From the NCBI GenBank assembly GCA_947631655.1, contig CANRME010000032.1:1-11629 (forward strand): a stretch of 11,629 nucleotides of DNA, written 5' to 3'. Positions 1 through 5,661 of this stretch are shown here, in pieces; the stretch's first letter is position 1, and every line of letters begins with the position of its first letter. Origin of the DNA: an uncultured Bacilli bacterium (GTDB taxonomy: Bacteria; Bacillota_I; Bacilli_A; RF39; UBA660). The notes below the pieces were generated by a model, which saw nothing but the letters and a program-made list of their open reading frames with translations, had not been told where the DNA came from and did not search any database. Position numbers and translations under genes: made by a program.

Positions 1-1
1 T

Positions 2-91
2 CAAGATGGTCAAATATATGCGACTAATATTATAACTGAAATAGCAAATAGTTCAATTAACAAAAATTATAAATTATTGCGTACTGTATGA
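2..91 (+). CDS. C-terminal end of an unidentified protein (partial, 5' end outside window)
   Basis: The frame opens at base 2 and is free of stops until TGA at 89-91, leaving the last 29 codons (QDGQIYATN...YKLLRTV). The 12-bp inverted repeat about 70 bases downstream would serve as its terminator, which supports a real gene end. The phrase DGQIYATNIITE faintly recalls the last beta strand of the OB fold in single-stranded DNA-binding proteins (DG..VYVTEVVA), but the acidic DDDIPF-like tail of SSB is absent. The fragment is too short to assign a function. The TGA stop is consistent with the standard code. Confidence 0.45.
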   Translation, partial: QDGQIYATNIITEIANSSINKNYKLLRTV

Positions 92-160
92 GTTAAAATA
101 ATAATAAAAAATCCCTAAAATGATATTTTTTCGTTTATATTAAAATTATACGAATAAATA

Positions 161-195
161 AAAAACCTAGTAATCTATTCGACTACTAGGTTTTT
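161..195. terminator. Bidirectional rho-independent terminator
   Basis: AAAAACCTAGTA (161-172) and TACTAGGTTTTT (184-195) form a perfect 12-bp stem with an 11-base loop. The A/T arms give a U-tract on either strand. It lies between the gene ending at 91 (plus) and the gene ending at 198 (minus), so it probably stops both transcripts. Confidence 0.8.
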
Positions 196-197
196 AC

Positions 198-593
198 TTA
201 TTTATTTAGAACTACATAGCAATAATCATATACATATAACTGATTATTAATGATTTCATTAATGCTTTTATTTGCAAAATCAGTTTCATAAATATTAAAT
301 AACATTTCAATTGTGAATTTCTTTTTTTCCTCTAAATTCAATTCTAAATACTTTGCTGAAAAAAGTAATAAGTGCTCATATTTAGCAAAATTAACAAATA
401 TTCTACCATAATTTGAATCTAATTTCTTTAATATTTCTTTTAAAATAATAATTATATCTTTTATATTAAAATTAGTATAAAAATTTTTGTTTTCCATAAT
501 ATATGTAGCAAGTCTAATTTTATCGGTATTGCTTAACTTATTAAACATATCTAATAAATTTATTACTTTTTTTGTGTTACTATCTAACAACAT
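198..593 (-). CDS. Hypothetical 131-residue cytoplasmic protein
   Basis: I do not recognise a family. The protein has no signal peptide or convincing membrane helix. It is rich in Lys, Asn, Ile and Leu, with long predicted helices (roughly residues 6-34 and 44-58) and an aromatic C-terminus (YVYDYCYVVLNK). The ATG at 591-593 is preceded by AGAGGT at a good distance, which supports the start. The gene ends next to the two-way terminator at 161-195. On its upstream side is the broken end of an ABC ATPase gene on the same strand, about 80 bases away. It may therefore have arrived with, or been brought close by, the event that removed the rest of that transporter operon. Confidence 0.6.
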   Translation of the reverse strand: MLLDSNTKKVINLLDMFNKLSNTDKIRLATYIMENKNFYTNFNIKDIIIILKEILKKLDSNYGRIFVNFAKYEHLLLFSAKYLELNLEEKKKFTIEMLFNIYETDFANKSINEIINNQLYVYDYCYVVLNK

Positions 594-672
594 AAATTAC
601 CTCTATCTTTCTATTTTTATAGTTATAAGTTTAATTACTTAATTGTTACCATAATTTGTGTGTATAGTGCAT

Positions 673-1098
673 TCATACGACCCGCTGCCGCATTCCGCCG
701 GATAGCTCATTAGGGTATTTATCTTTAAACTCTCCTAAATTATAAGTATCTAATAGGTTTTTTACATAATCTTTATTTTCTAAAGTGTCTTCCTTTTTAA
801 TTTTTAAACCTAAAATAGCATTTTCATAGATAGTTAACCAAGGAAATAAAGAATCACTTTGTAACATATACCCAATCGATATATCTTTATCTTTTAAGAA
901 AGAAAACTCTCCACTGCTTTGTTTATCAATGCCAGCCAGAATGCTTAAAAGTGAAGACTTCCCACACCCAGAGGTACCGACAATAGAAACAATTTCGCCT
1001 TCATAAACATCAAAAGTTAAATCTTTAATAGCATTAATTTCTAAAGCATTAGTTATATAATTTTTGGTAAGATGTTTAATTTCTAATAATTTATTCAT
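673..1098 (-). pseudogene. Truncated ABC transporter ATPase, NitT/TauT/thiamine-precursor type
   Basis: These 141 residues are the N-terminal half of an import ATPase that is normally about 240-260 residues long. Visible are Walker A (GTSGCGKSS, residues 41-49), the Q-loop (Q80, in YMLQSDSLFPWLT) and the signature LSGGMRQR (132-139). The frame then reads V-V-TGA. Walker B, the catalytic glutamate and the H-loop are missing, so it cannot hydrolyse ATP normally. Its ATG lies inside the end of the binding-protein gene (8-base overlap), the usual translational coupling. The permease gene expected downstream is absent, and about 80 bases later an unrelated gene starts. No remnant of the lost C-terminus appears in another frame, so this looks like a deletion or insertion junction rather than a simple frameshift. 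FPWLTIYENAILGL is typical of the SsuB/TauB/ThiZ group. Confidence 0.85.
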
Positions 1099-2074
1099 GA
1101 GATAAATTATTAATTAGTTTATTATATGGTACTTTTTCTTCGATAAGCTTATTTTCTAATATTAAGTCTTGTAGATTGTTAAAGTATTCTTCTTTTATAA
1201 ATGTTGTGTCTAACCAAGAATCGCTTTCCCCATATCTTTTAACTATTGTTTCTAAACTATCTAAAGAAGTATCAGGAAACTCTGGTAGTATTACTTTAGC
1301 TACTTCTCTTGCTGTATGCGTTTTAGTATATTCTAATCCTTTATTTAAAGCCTTATTAAATCTTTCTAATAAATCCTTATGATTTTCTAAATAACTTTTA
1401 CGAGCATAAAAAGCCGTATATGGCATTTCCCCTGATAATTCTCCGATACTAGCTACAACTTTACCAAAACCTTCACTCTCTAGTTTAGTAGCATTAGGTT
1501 CAAATAAGTTAACAAAGTCTCCCATCCCTGCAATATAGGAACCAGATAAAGCGGCGAATTCTACGGAATAGTTTAAATTAACTTTGTTAGCATCAACGCC
1601 CGCATTTTTTAAGGCATTTAAGAAGTTTAAAGCGGGCATGCCGCCAAGACGTCCGACAAGCACCTCTTTACCTTCTAAGTCTTTCCAATCAAAATTCTCA
1701 TCTTTGCCAATTATGAATTGACCATCTCTTTTCGTAAGACCAGCAAAAGTCACTAAGTAGTCTTCTTCTCCGCCAGCATAAACATAAATAGCACTTTCCG
1801 GTCCAGCAAAACCGACATTAACATCATTAGATAACACCGCTGCTGCCACTTTATCAGCTCCTGATGTTAAAATTAAATCTATATTAATATTTTCCTCTTT
1901 AAAATAACCATTTTCTATGGCTACATAAAGAGGAGCATAAAAAGCACTGTGAGTTACTTCAGCTAGTTTAATAGTATCTAGTTTATTATCTTTATTTTTT
2001 GGCCATAAAAATAAACCTAAAACAACTAAGCATACTACTAGTAATCCCCCAATACTTATTAATAACTTTTTCAA
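1091..2074 (-). CDS. ABC transporter substrate-binding protein, SsuA/ThiY (NMT1-like) family
   Basis: This 327-residue periplasmic-binding-fold protein has the family pattern IKLAEVTHSAFYAPLYVAIENGYFKEENI near its N-terminus. It is followed by ADKVAAAVLSNDVNVGFAGPESA and the LEGKEVLVGRLGG hinge region. Members bind sulfonates, nitrate/taurine, or pyrimidine thiamine precursors; the ligand cannot be told from sequence here. Residues 4-24 are a hydrophobic helix. Cys15 sits in it (LVVC), but the -1 residue is Val and the helix continues past Cys, so an uncleaved membrane anchor is likelier than a lipoprotein. The start is TTG (2072-2074), preceded by GGAGGA at six bases. The gene overlaps the ATPase gene, which is truncated, and no permease is present, so import by this operon alone is unlikely. 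No TPP riboswitch is seen in its short leader. Confidence 0.88.
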   Translation of the reverse strand: MKKLLISIGGLLVVCLVVLGLFLWPKNKDNKLDTIKLAEVTHSAFYAPLYVAIENGYFKEENINIDLILTSGADKVAAAVLSNDVNVGFAGPESAIYVYAGGEEDYLVTFAGLTKRDGQFIIGKDENFDWKDLEGKEVLVGRLGGMPALNFLNALKNAGVDANKVNLNYSVEFAALSGSYIAGMGDFVNLFEPNATKLESEGFGKVVASIGELSGEMPYTAFYARKSYLENHKDLLERFNKALNKGLEYTKTHTAREVAKVILPEFPDTSLDSLETIVKRYGESDSWLDTTFIKEEYFNNLQDLILENKLIEEKVPYNKLINNLSHE

Positions 2075-2099
2075 AATAATTCCTCCTTTTTCTATTGGT

Positions 2100-2129
2100 A
2101 TTATATGAAGAAATATAAAATAGAGTTAA
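2100..2129 (-). promoter_or_regulatory. Candidate promoter of the binding-protein operon with a palindromic -35 region
   Basis: Reading the minus strand, TATAAT (2100-2105) is an exact -10 box. TTAACT (2124-2129) lies 18 bases upstream as a weak -35. The perfect 12-base palindrome GTTAATATTAAC (2125-2136) overlaps the -35 and could bind a regulator. A/T-rich context makes chance matches easy. Confidence 0.35.
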
Positions 2130-2140
2130 TATTAACCAAT

Positions 2141-2174
2141 AAAAAAAGTAAAACTATTATGCTTGTAGTTTTAC
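2141..2174 (-). terminator. Rho-independent terminator after the small membrane protein gene
   Basis: GTAAAACTA (2148-2156) and TAGTTTTAC (2166-2174) make a perfect 9-bp stem with a 9-base loop. On the minus strand it is followed by seven U (bases 2141-2147). It starts five bases after the stop codon of the 44-residue gene, so it separates that gene from the binding-protein operon. Confidence 0.75.
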
Positions 2175-2179
2175 CAATT

Positions 2180-2314
2180 TTATTTCTTCTTATTCTTTTT
2201 ATCCATTCTTATTTTAATAAATACTAATAAAGCAATTACTAAAATACTTCCCACAGCAATGGACACGGTTCTAATGATATTGTCCAATGTATTGGGATTA
2301 ACTACATTTAACAT
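2180..2314 (-). CDS. Small single-helix membrane protein, 44 residues
   Basis: This short frame starts with ATG at 2312-2314 behind GAGGAG and stops with TAA at 2180-2182. It begins MLNVVNPNTLDNIIRT. A hydrophobic segment at about residues 17-33 (VSIAVGSILVIALLVFI) follows, and it ends in a strongly basic tail (KIRMDKKNKKK). The topology is therefore likely N-out/C-in by the positive-inside rule. A near-consensus promoter upstream and a perfect terminator immediately downstream show it is an independent transcription unit and not chance. I do not recognise a family. It could be a small regulatory membrane peptide, possibly acting on a neighbouring transporter, or a toxin-like peptide. The sequence alone does not decide. 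Confidence 0.7.
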   Translation of the reverse strand: MLNVVNPNTLDNIIRTVSIAVGSILVIALLVFIKIRMDKKNKKK

Positions 2315-2334
2315 ATCCTTACTCCTCTATCTAA

Positions 2335-2364
2335 ATTATACACTATATTGACTGAAATTGGCAA
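2335..2364 (-). promoter_or_regulatory. Promoter of the 44-residue membrane protein gene
   Basis: On the minus strand TTGCCA (2359-2364) and TATAAT (2335-2340) are separated by 18 bases. The start codon is about 20 bases beyond the -10, leaving a short leader that holds the GAGGAG site. Confidence 0.55.
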
Positions 2365-2432
2365 CCATTTTATTAATAAATATTATATGTATCATAGTAT
2401 AAATTATTTTTATATTAAAAAATAATTTTTTC

Positions 2433-2461
2433 TTTACTTTAGAAATAAACTTTGCTATACT
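2433..2461 (+). promoter_or_regulatory. Extended -10 promoter of the coiled-coil protein operon
   Basis: TTTACT (2433-2438), 17 bases, then TATACT (2456-2461) preceded by TGC (2453-2455), an extended -10 element. Transcription would start near 2468, about 29 bases before the ATG. An A/T-only 11-bp inverted repeat (2401-2411 with 2418-2428) followed by a T-run lies just upstream. It may insulate the promoter from read-through, but may also be compositional. Confidence 0.55.
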
Positions 2462-2496
2462 TATTATAAAGAATAAATAGAGGAAGTGATATTTAT

Positions 2497-3888
2497 ATGA
2501 TATACACAAGAACACAAGAAGTGTTTAAACGTTTATTTGATATGAAAAATGGTGCTAATAGTAGAGTAGTCCTAGAACGCCAAAAGGAGATTAGTAAATT
2601 AGAAAGTGATGCAGCTCGTATTTTAGAAGAAGTAGATGCTGCTAATAGAGAAACTGCAAGCTTACAAAGTACTTTAAAAGCTCTAACTAAACAATATGAA
2701 AGTTTAAAAGAATTAATAAAGGGTAAGAAAACTATTGATTATGAAGAATTAAATAAAGAATTACAAATATCTTTCGACCCAACAGCTTTAAGAAAAGAAT
2801 TAGAAGAAAAGTATCCTAATAAAAAATTAGAGTTATCTGAAAAGATTACTAATTTTGAAAACGAAGTTAAAATTAAAAATGAAGAAGTAACTAAATTACG
2901 TAGTGAGGTAGAAGAAAAATCTTTACAAATGTCTACGATTTTAGAAAAACAAAAAGAAATGGTGGAATTGCTTAAGAAAAGTGCTAGTGGTGACTTACTT
3001 AACTTCTCACCAAGACCAATTATTGATACTTTAAAATTCTTAAACTTTAATGACGATGAAGCAAAAATGTTAGCATCTAATTTAATTTTTTCAAATCCAG
3101 ATTTTGTAAGCTATTATAAGTCTTTAGAAGAAGCCGAATTGGAAAAAAAGAGAAAAGAAAAAGAAGAAATAATAGCTACTCAAGTTGAAGAACCAGAAGA
3201 AAAAATTGTTTTAGAAGAACCTAAAGAAGAATTTGCTACTGAAGTTATAGATGTCTTTAAAGAAGAACCTAAAGTAGAAGTACAAGAAGAAAAAGAAGAT
3301 TATAGTGAATTAGTAAAAAGAGAATTTAATGCTACGGATGAAGATTTATTAGAATATAAAGAATTATTAAATGATAGTGTTCAAGAAAAGATAAATAAAT
3401 TAAAAGAAGCTTATATTGATTTAAATGTTTTATCTTTAGCAGTATTAGATAATGTTGATAATTTCATTGCCAATTATAAATTATTAAATAGTAATGAAAT
3501 ATTAAGTAATGATGATCTAGTTAAATATTCTACTAAATTAACTTATCTACCAAATAGTAAACTAGAAAAATATATTAACGAGTATCATGTTGTATATCAC
3601 TATCCACAAGGTAACTTATATATGGGTGTGTTTGATATTGATGAAAATATTGTTTCAGCTAATGCTAATGGTTTAGTTAAAGTTGATTCTCACTTCTTTA
3701 CTCAATATCCACAATTCCAAGTAAGTATTTGTGATAATATTGCTGATATTATTCATACTTGTATTTTAAACCAAATTGATTATCAAGATGAAGAAAATAA
3801 TTATTATATGTTTGTCTTTGATACTAAAGAATTTATTAATTTATACCCTGATATAAAAATAGTTTCTTATAAAGGATTAGGTGAGTAA
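2497..3888 (+). CDS. Coiled-coil protein with acidic linker and C-terminal domain of unknown function
   Basis: This 463-residue soluble protein belongs to no family I recognise. Residues about 25-165 are heptad-rich coiled coil (QKEISKLESDAARILEEV; ENEVKIKNEEVTKLRSEVEE). Residues 169-210 form a short helical unit (RPIIDTLKFLNFNDDEAKML). Residues about 211-270 are a low-complexity Glu/Lys/Pro linker with repeated EEP motifs. Residues about 280-463 look like a folded mixed helix/strand domain (YHVVYHYPQGNLYMGVFDID...). No signal peptide or membrane helix is present, so it should be cytoplasmic. The ATG follows AGAGGAAGTGA. The stop is one base before the preferred start of the next gene, so the two are co-transcribed and probably translationally coupled. 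A structural or scaffolding role is a guess from the coiled coil only. Confidence 0.8.
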   Translation: MIYTRTQEVFKRLFDMKNGANSRVVLERQKEISKLESDAARILEEVDAANRETASLQSTLKALTKQYESLKELIKGKKTIDYEELNKELQISFDPTALRKELEEKYPNKKLELSEKITNFENEVKIKNEEVTKLRSEVEEKSLQMSTILEKQKEMVELLKKSASGDLLNFSPRPIIDTLKFLNFNDDEAKMLASNLIFSNPDFVSYYKSLEEAELEKKRKEKEEIIATQVEEPEEKIVLEEPKEEFATEVIDVFKEEPKVEVQEEKEDYSELVKREFNATDEDLLEYKELLNDSVQEKINKLKEAYIDLNVLSLAVLDNVDNFIANYKLLNSNEILSNDDLVKYSTKLTYLPNSKLEKYINEYHVVYHYPQGNLYMGVFDIDENIVSANANGLVKVDSHFFTQYPQFQVSICDNIADIIHTCILNQIDYQDEENNYYMFVFDTKEFINLYPDIKIVSYKGLGE

Positions 3889-3889
3889 T

Positions 3890-4177
3890 ATGAAATATTT
3901 AAGTGATTTAGGAATAAGCGAAAATACCATAACTAAATTAAATAATTTACTTCCATCTTTAGAACATGAAGCTTTAGAAAAACATTCCTCTCTAGTTACT
4001 AAAAATATTAATTATTTAAAAAATGTTGGTATTGATAATATTGATTTAGTATTTAGTAATTATTATGATTTATTCTTATTAGATAGTTCTAAATTTGAAA
4101 GTATCTTTAATAAGTATGAAGCTAGTGATTTAGCTGATAAAATTAATAAAAATGTGGAAATAATTGAGTTCTTATAG
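3890..4177 (+). CDS. Small helical protein, 95 residues, partner gene of the coiled-coil protein
   Basis: I prefer the ATG at 3890 (MKYLSDLGISENTITKLNNL), reached one base after the upstream stop in the arrangement TAA-T-ATG. A GTG at 3881 would add three residues and overlap the previous gene. The protein is all-helical in appearance and has no membrane segment. Its middle, NINYLKNVGIDNIDLVFSNY followed by YDLFLLDSSKFESIF, resembles the helix-loop-helix pattern of mTERF-type repeats (yLk.lGi..i......p.lll.....), but this is a visual likeness only. The gene ends inside a terminator stem. Tight linkage to the coiled-coil gene suggests a shared process. Confidence 0.7.
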   Translation: MKYLSDLGISENTITKLNNLLPSLEHEALEKHSSLVTKNINYLKNVGIDNIDLVFSNYYDLFLLDSSKFESIFNKYEASDLADKINKNVEIIEFL

Positions 4178-4189
4178 AACTCTTTTTTT
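4166..4189 (+). terminator. Rho-independent terminator ending the two-gene operon
   Basis: GAGTTCT (4166-4172) and AGAACTC (4176-4182) form a 7-bp stem with a 3-base loop, followed by seven T (4183-4189). The TAG stop codon (4175-4177) lies in the loop and right arm. Confidence 0.8.
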
Positions 4190-4259
4190 AATTTTTTAAA
4201 CAAATTTTGCCAAAAAAGAAGGAAATAGAAGAAAAATTGTTAATATATATTATAGAGGG

Positions 4260-4305
4260 ATAAATTTAAGGGTATGAAAATATAAGTAACTTAAATTTAT
4301 TTTTT
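4260..4305 (+). promoter_or_regulatory. Leader hairpin with U-tract before the nuclease gene
   Basis: ATAAATTTAAG (4260-4270) and CTTAAATTTAT (4290-4300) pair perfectly over 11 bp around a 19-base loop, and the right arm runs into a T-run (4300-4305). It has terminator form and lies about 30 bases before the ATG of the YhcG-type gene. If the transcript starts upstream, it could act as an attenuator. Otherwise it is a second terminator for the preceding operon, or a chance A/T structure. Confidence 0.4.
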
Positions 4306-4329
4306 ATTGTATTTGAAGGAGGAATTGGA

Positions 4330-5322
4330 ATGGAAAAAGTAGAAACATTTAATGAAAAAGAATTAGAAGAAAAAATGTATAAGGAAATTAAAGAATTAAT
4401 TGAAAACAGTAAAAGACGAGCATATATAGCAGTTAATACTATTTTATTAGATTTATATTGGCATATTGGTGAAAATATTGTTAATAATTTTCAAAAAGGA
4501 GCAAAACGTGCTAAATATGGTGAACATATTTTAGAAAATCTTTCTATAAAGTTAACTCTTCATTATGGTAAGAATTATTCATTACGTAATTTAAGAAATA
4601 TGAGAAATTTTTATTTATTGTTTCCAATTCGGCAAGCATTGGTTGCCGAATTGTCATGGATGCATTATATGCAGTTAATAAAAGTAAAAGAAGAACCCAT
4701 AAGAAATTTTTATATGCAAGAATGTATAAATAGCAGATGGGGTTATAGAGAACTAGGAAGAATGATTAAGTCGCATTTATATGAAAGATTATTAGTGTAT
4801 AATGAAGATAATAAATTACTACCAACACAAGGTAATGTTATTAATACTAGTAAAGATTTAATTAAGGATCCTTATGTCTTAGAATTTTTAAATTTAAATA
4901 ATGATTATAAAGAGAAAGATTTAGAAAAAGAAATATTAAACCACTTAAAAGACTTTTTATTAGAGTTAGGGAAAGGATTTGCTTTTATAGGAAGTGAAGT
5001 AAAAATAAAAATAGATAATAAGAATTATTACCCAGACTTAATACTTTATAATAATACTTTAAATTGTTATGTAATTGTAGAACTAAAAATAGGAGTAATA
5101 ACTCATAGAGACATAGGTCAAATTAATATGTATGTGAATTATTATGATGAAAAAGTAAAAAAAGAAGATGATAAACCTACCATAGGTATATTACTTGCTA
5201 AAGAAAAAAGTAAAACAGTAATAAAATATGCTTTACCTAAAAATAGTGAGATATATGCTTCCAAGTATTTATTACATTTACCAAGTAAGGAAGAACTAGA
5301 AAGAGAAATAGATAAATATTAA
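4330..5322 (+). CDS. YhcG/DUF1016-type PD-(D/E)XK nuclease
   Basis: The 330-residue protein matches the two-part YhcG architecture at about normal length. The N-terminal helical domain (residues about 15-165) carries the hallmark NLRNMRNFYLLFPIRQ followed by LSWMHYMQLIKV and INSRWGYRELGRMIKSHLYERL. The C-terminal nuclease domain (about 175-325) has YYPDLILY (D236), VIVELKIG (E251, K253) and the downstream GQINMYVNYYDE (Q264), the PD-(D/E)XK metal-site residues. All catalytic positions are present. The ATG has AAGGAGG upstream. Family members are cytoplasmic DNA-acting proteins often found in accessory and defence-rich regions; their exact role is poorly defined. It is a single-gene unit here, convergent with the repressor gene (7-base gap). 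A perfect 11-bp inverted repeat with GC-rich core lies within the gene at 4625-4653. Confidence 0.9.
   Translation: MEKVETFNEKELEEKMYKEIKELIENSKRRAYIAVNTILLDLYWHIGENIVNNFQKGAKRAKYGEHILENLSIKLTLHYGKNYSLRNLRNMRNFYLLFPIRQALVAELSWMHYMQLIKVKEEPIRNFYMQECINSRWGYRELGRMIKSHLYERLLVYNEDNKLLPTQGNVINTSKDLIKDPYVLEFLNLNNDYKEKDLEKEILNHLKDFLLELGKGFAFIGSEVKIKIDNKNYYPDLILYNNTLNCYVIVELKIGVITHRDIGQINMYVNYYDEKVKKEDDKPTIGILLAKEKSKTVIKYALPKNSEIYASKYLLHLPSKEELEREIDKY
4625..4653. repeat. Perfect 11-bp inverted repeat inside the nuclease gene
   Basis: CAATTCGGCAA (4625-4635) and TTGCCGAATTG (4643-4653) flank a 7-base spacer. It encodes part of the FPIRQALVAELSW segment. Its CGGC/GCCG cores stand out in the A/T-rich gene. 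Confidence 0.75.
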
Positions 5323-5329
5323 TAAAAAA

Positions 5330-5551
5330 TTATTTTTTTAAAGGATTCATTTCATCTGTAAGGCCTAATATATAATCAGCGGAAATATTTAAAAATTCAC
5401 ATATTTTAATTAAATGAGTAATGGGCATTATATTAATACCTTTTTCATATCTTGCATATTGTTGTTGCTTAATTCCTATTGCTGTAGCAATATCTTTTTG
5501 AGTTATATTTTTACAGTTTCTAATCCATTGTAATCTTTCTGTATAATACAT
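5330..5551 (-). CDS. XRE-family (Cro/CI-type) transcriptional repressor
   Basis: A 73-residue single-domain helix-turn-helix protein. The motif lies at about residues 16-38 (ITQKDIATAIGIKQQQYARY, then EKG), and the HTH_3 fold is completed by PITHLIKICEFLNISADYILG. There is no sensor or peptidase domain, so it would act as a compact dimeric DNA-binding protein. The ATG follows GAGGTGATACTAA. The gene is divergent from the surface-protein gene starting at 5662. The 110-base gap holds several TTGTAA/TTACAA half-sites in inverted and direct arrangement, covering the likely promoter of the surface-protein gene and the region upstream of its own start. I infer control of both genes. Its 3' end is 7 bases from the nuclease gene stop. 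Confidence 0.9.
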   Translation of the reverse strand: MYYTERLQWIRNCKNITQKDIATAIGIKQQQYARYEKGINIMPITHLIKICEFLNISADYILGLTDEMNPLKK

Positions 5552-5583
5552 TTAGTATCACCTCTAAATATATATACAATGTC

Positions 5584-5650
5584 TTACAACAAATATATTG
5601 AATTATGAACAGATGTGTTGTAAAATATAATTACAATAGATATATTGTAA
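5584..5650. promoter_or_regulatory. Operator array (TTACAA...TTGTAA) between repressor and surface-protein genes
   Basis: A perfect 8-bp inverted repeat with 4-base spacer, TTACAATA (5631-5638) and TATTGTAA (5643-5650), abuts the ribosome binding site. A 20-base copy at 5584-5603 matches it at 16 of 20 positions. Another half-site, TTGTAA (5618-5623), pairs with TTACAA at 5631-5636 around 7 bases. Spacing and symmetry suit an HTH dimer, most simply the adjacent XRE protein. Confidence 0.6.
5598..5626 (+). promoter_or_regulatory. Candidate promoter of the surface-protein gene
   Basis: TTGAAT (5598-5603), 17 bases, TAAAAT (5621-5626). The -35 overlaps the upstream operator copy and the start point (about 5633) falls inside the downstream palindrome, which would give tight repression. 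An alternative is TTGTAA (5618-5623) with TATATT (5641-5646), but that leaves almost no leader. Confidence 0.4.
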
Positions 5651-5661
5651 GGAGATATAAT

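Noticed and set aside
1176..1382. Plus-strand open frame of 68 codons
   Set aside because: Antisense to the intact binding-protein gene, no ribosome binding site and no family likeness.
2075..2147. TPP riboswitch before a possible thiamine-precursor binding protein
   Set aside because: The leader is short and lacks the conserved CUGAGA and related elements.
5605..5661. Longer start of the surface protein at 5605
   Set aside because: This stretch is operator/promoter DNA, has no RBS before it, and a strong AAGGAGA precedes ATG 5662.
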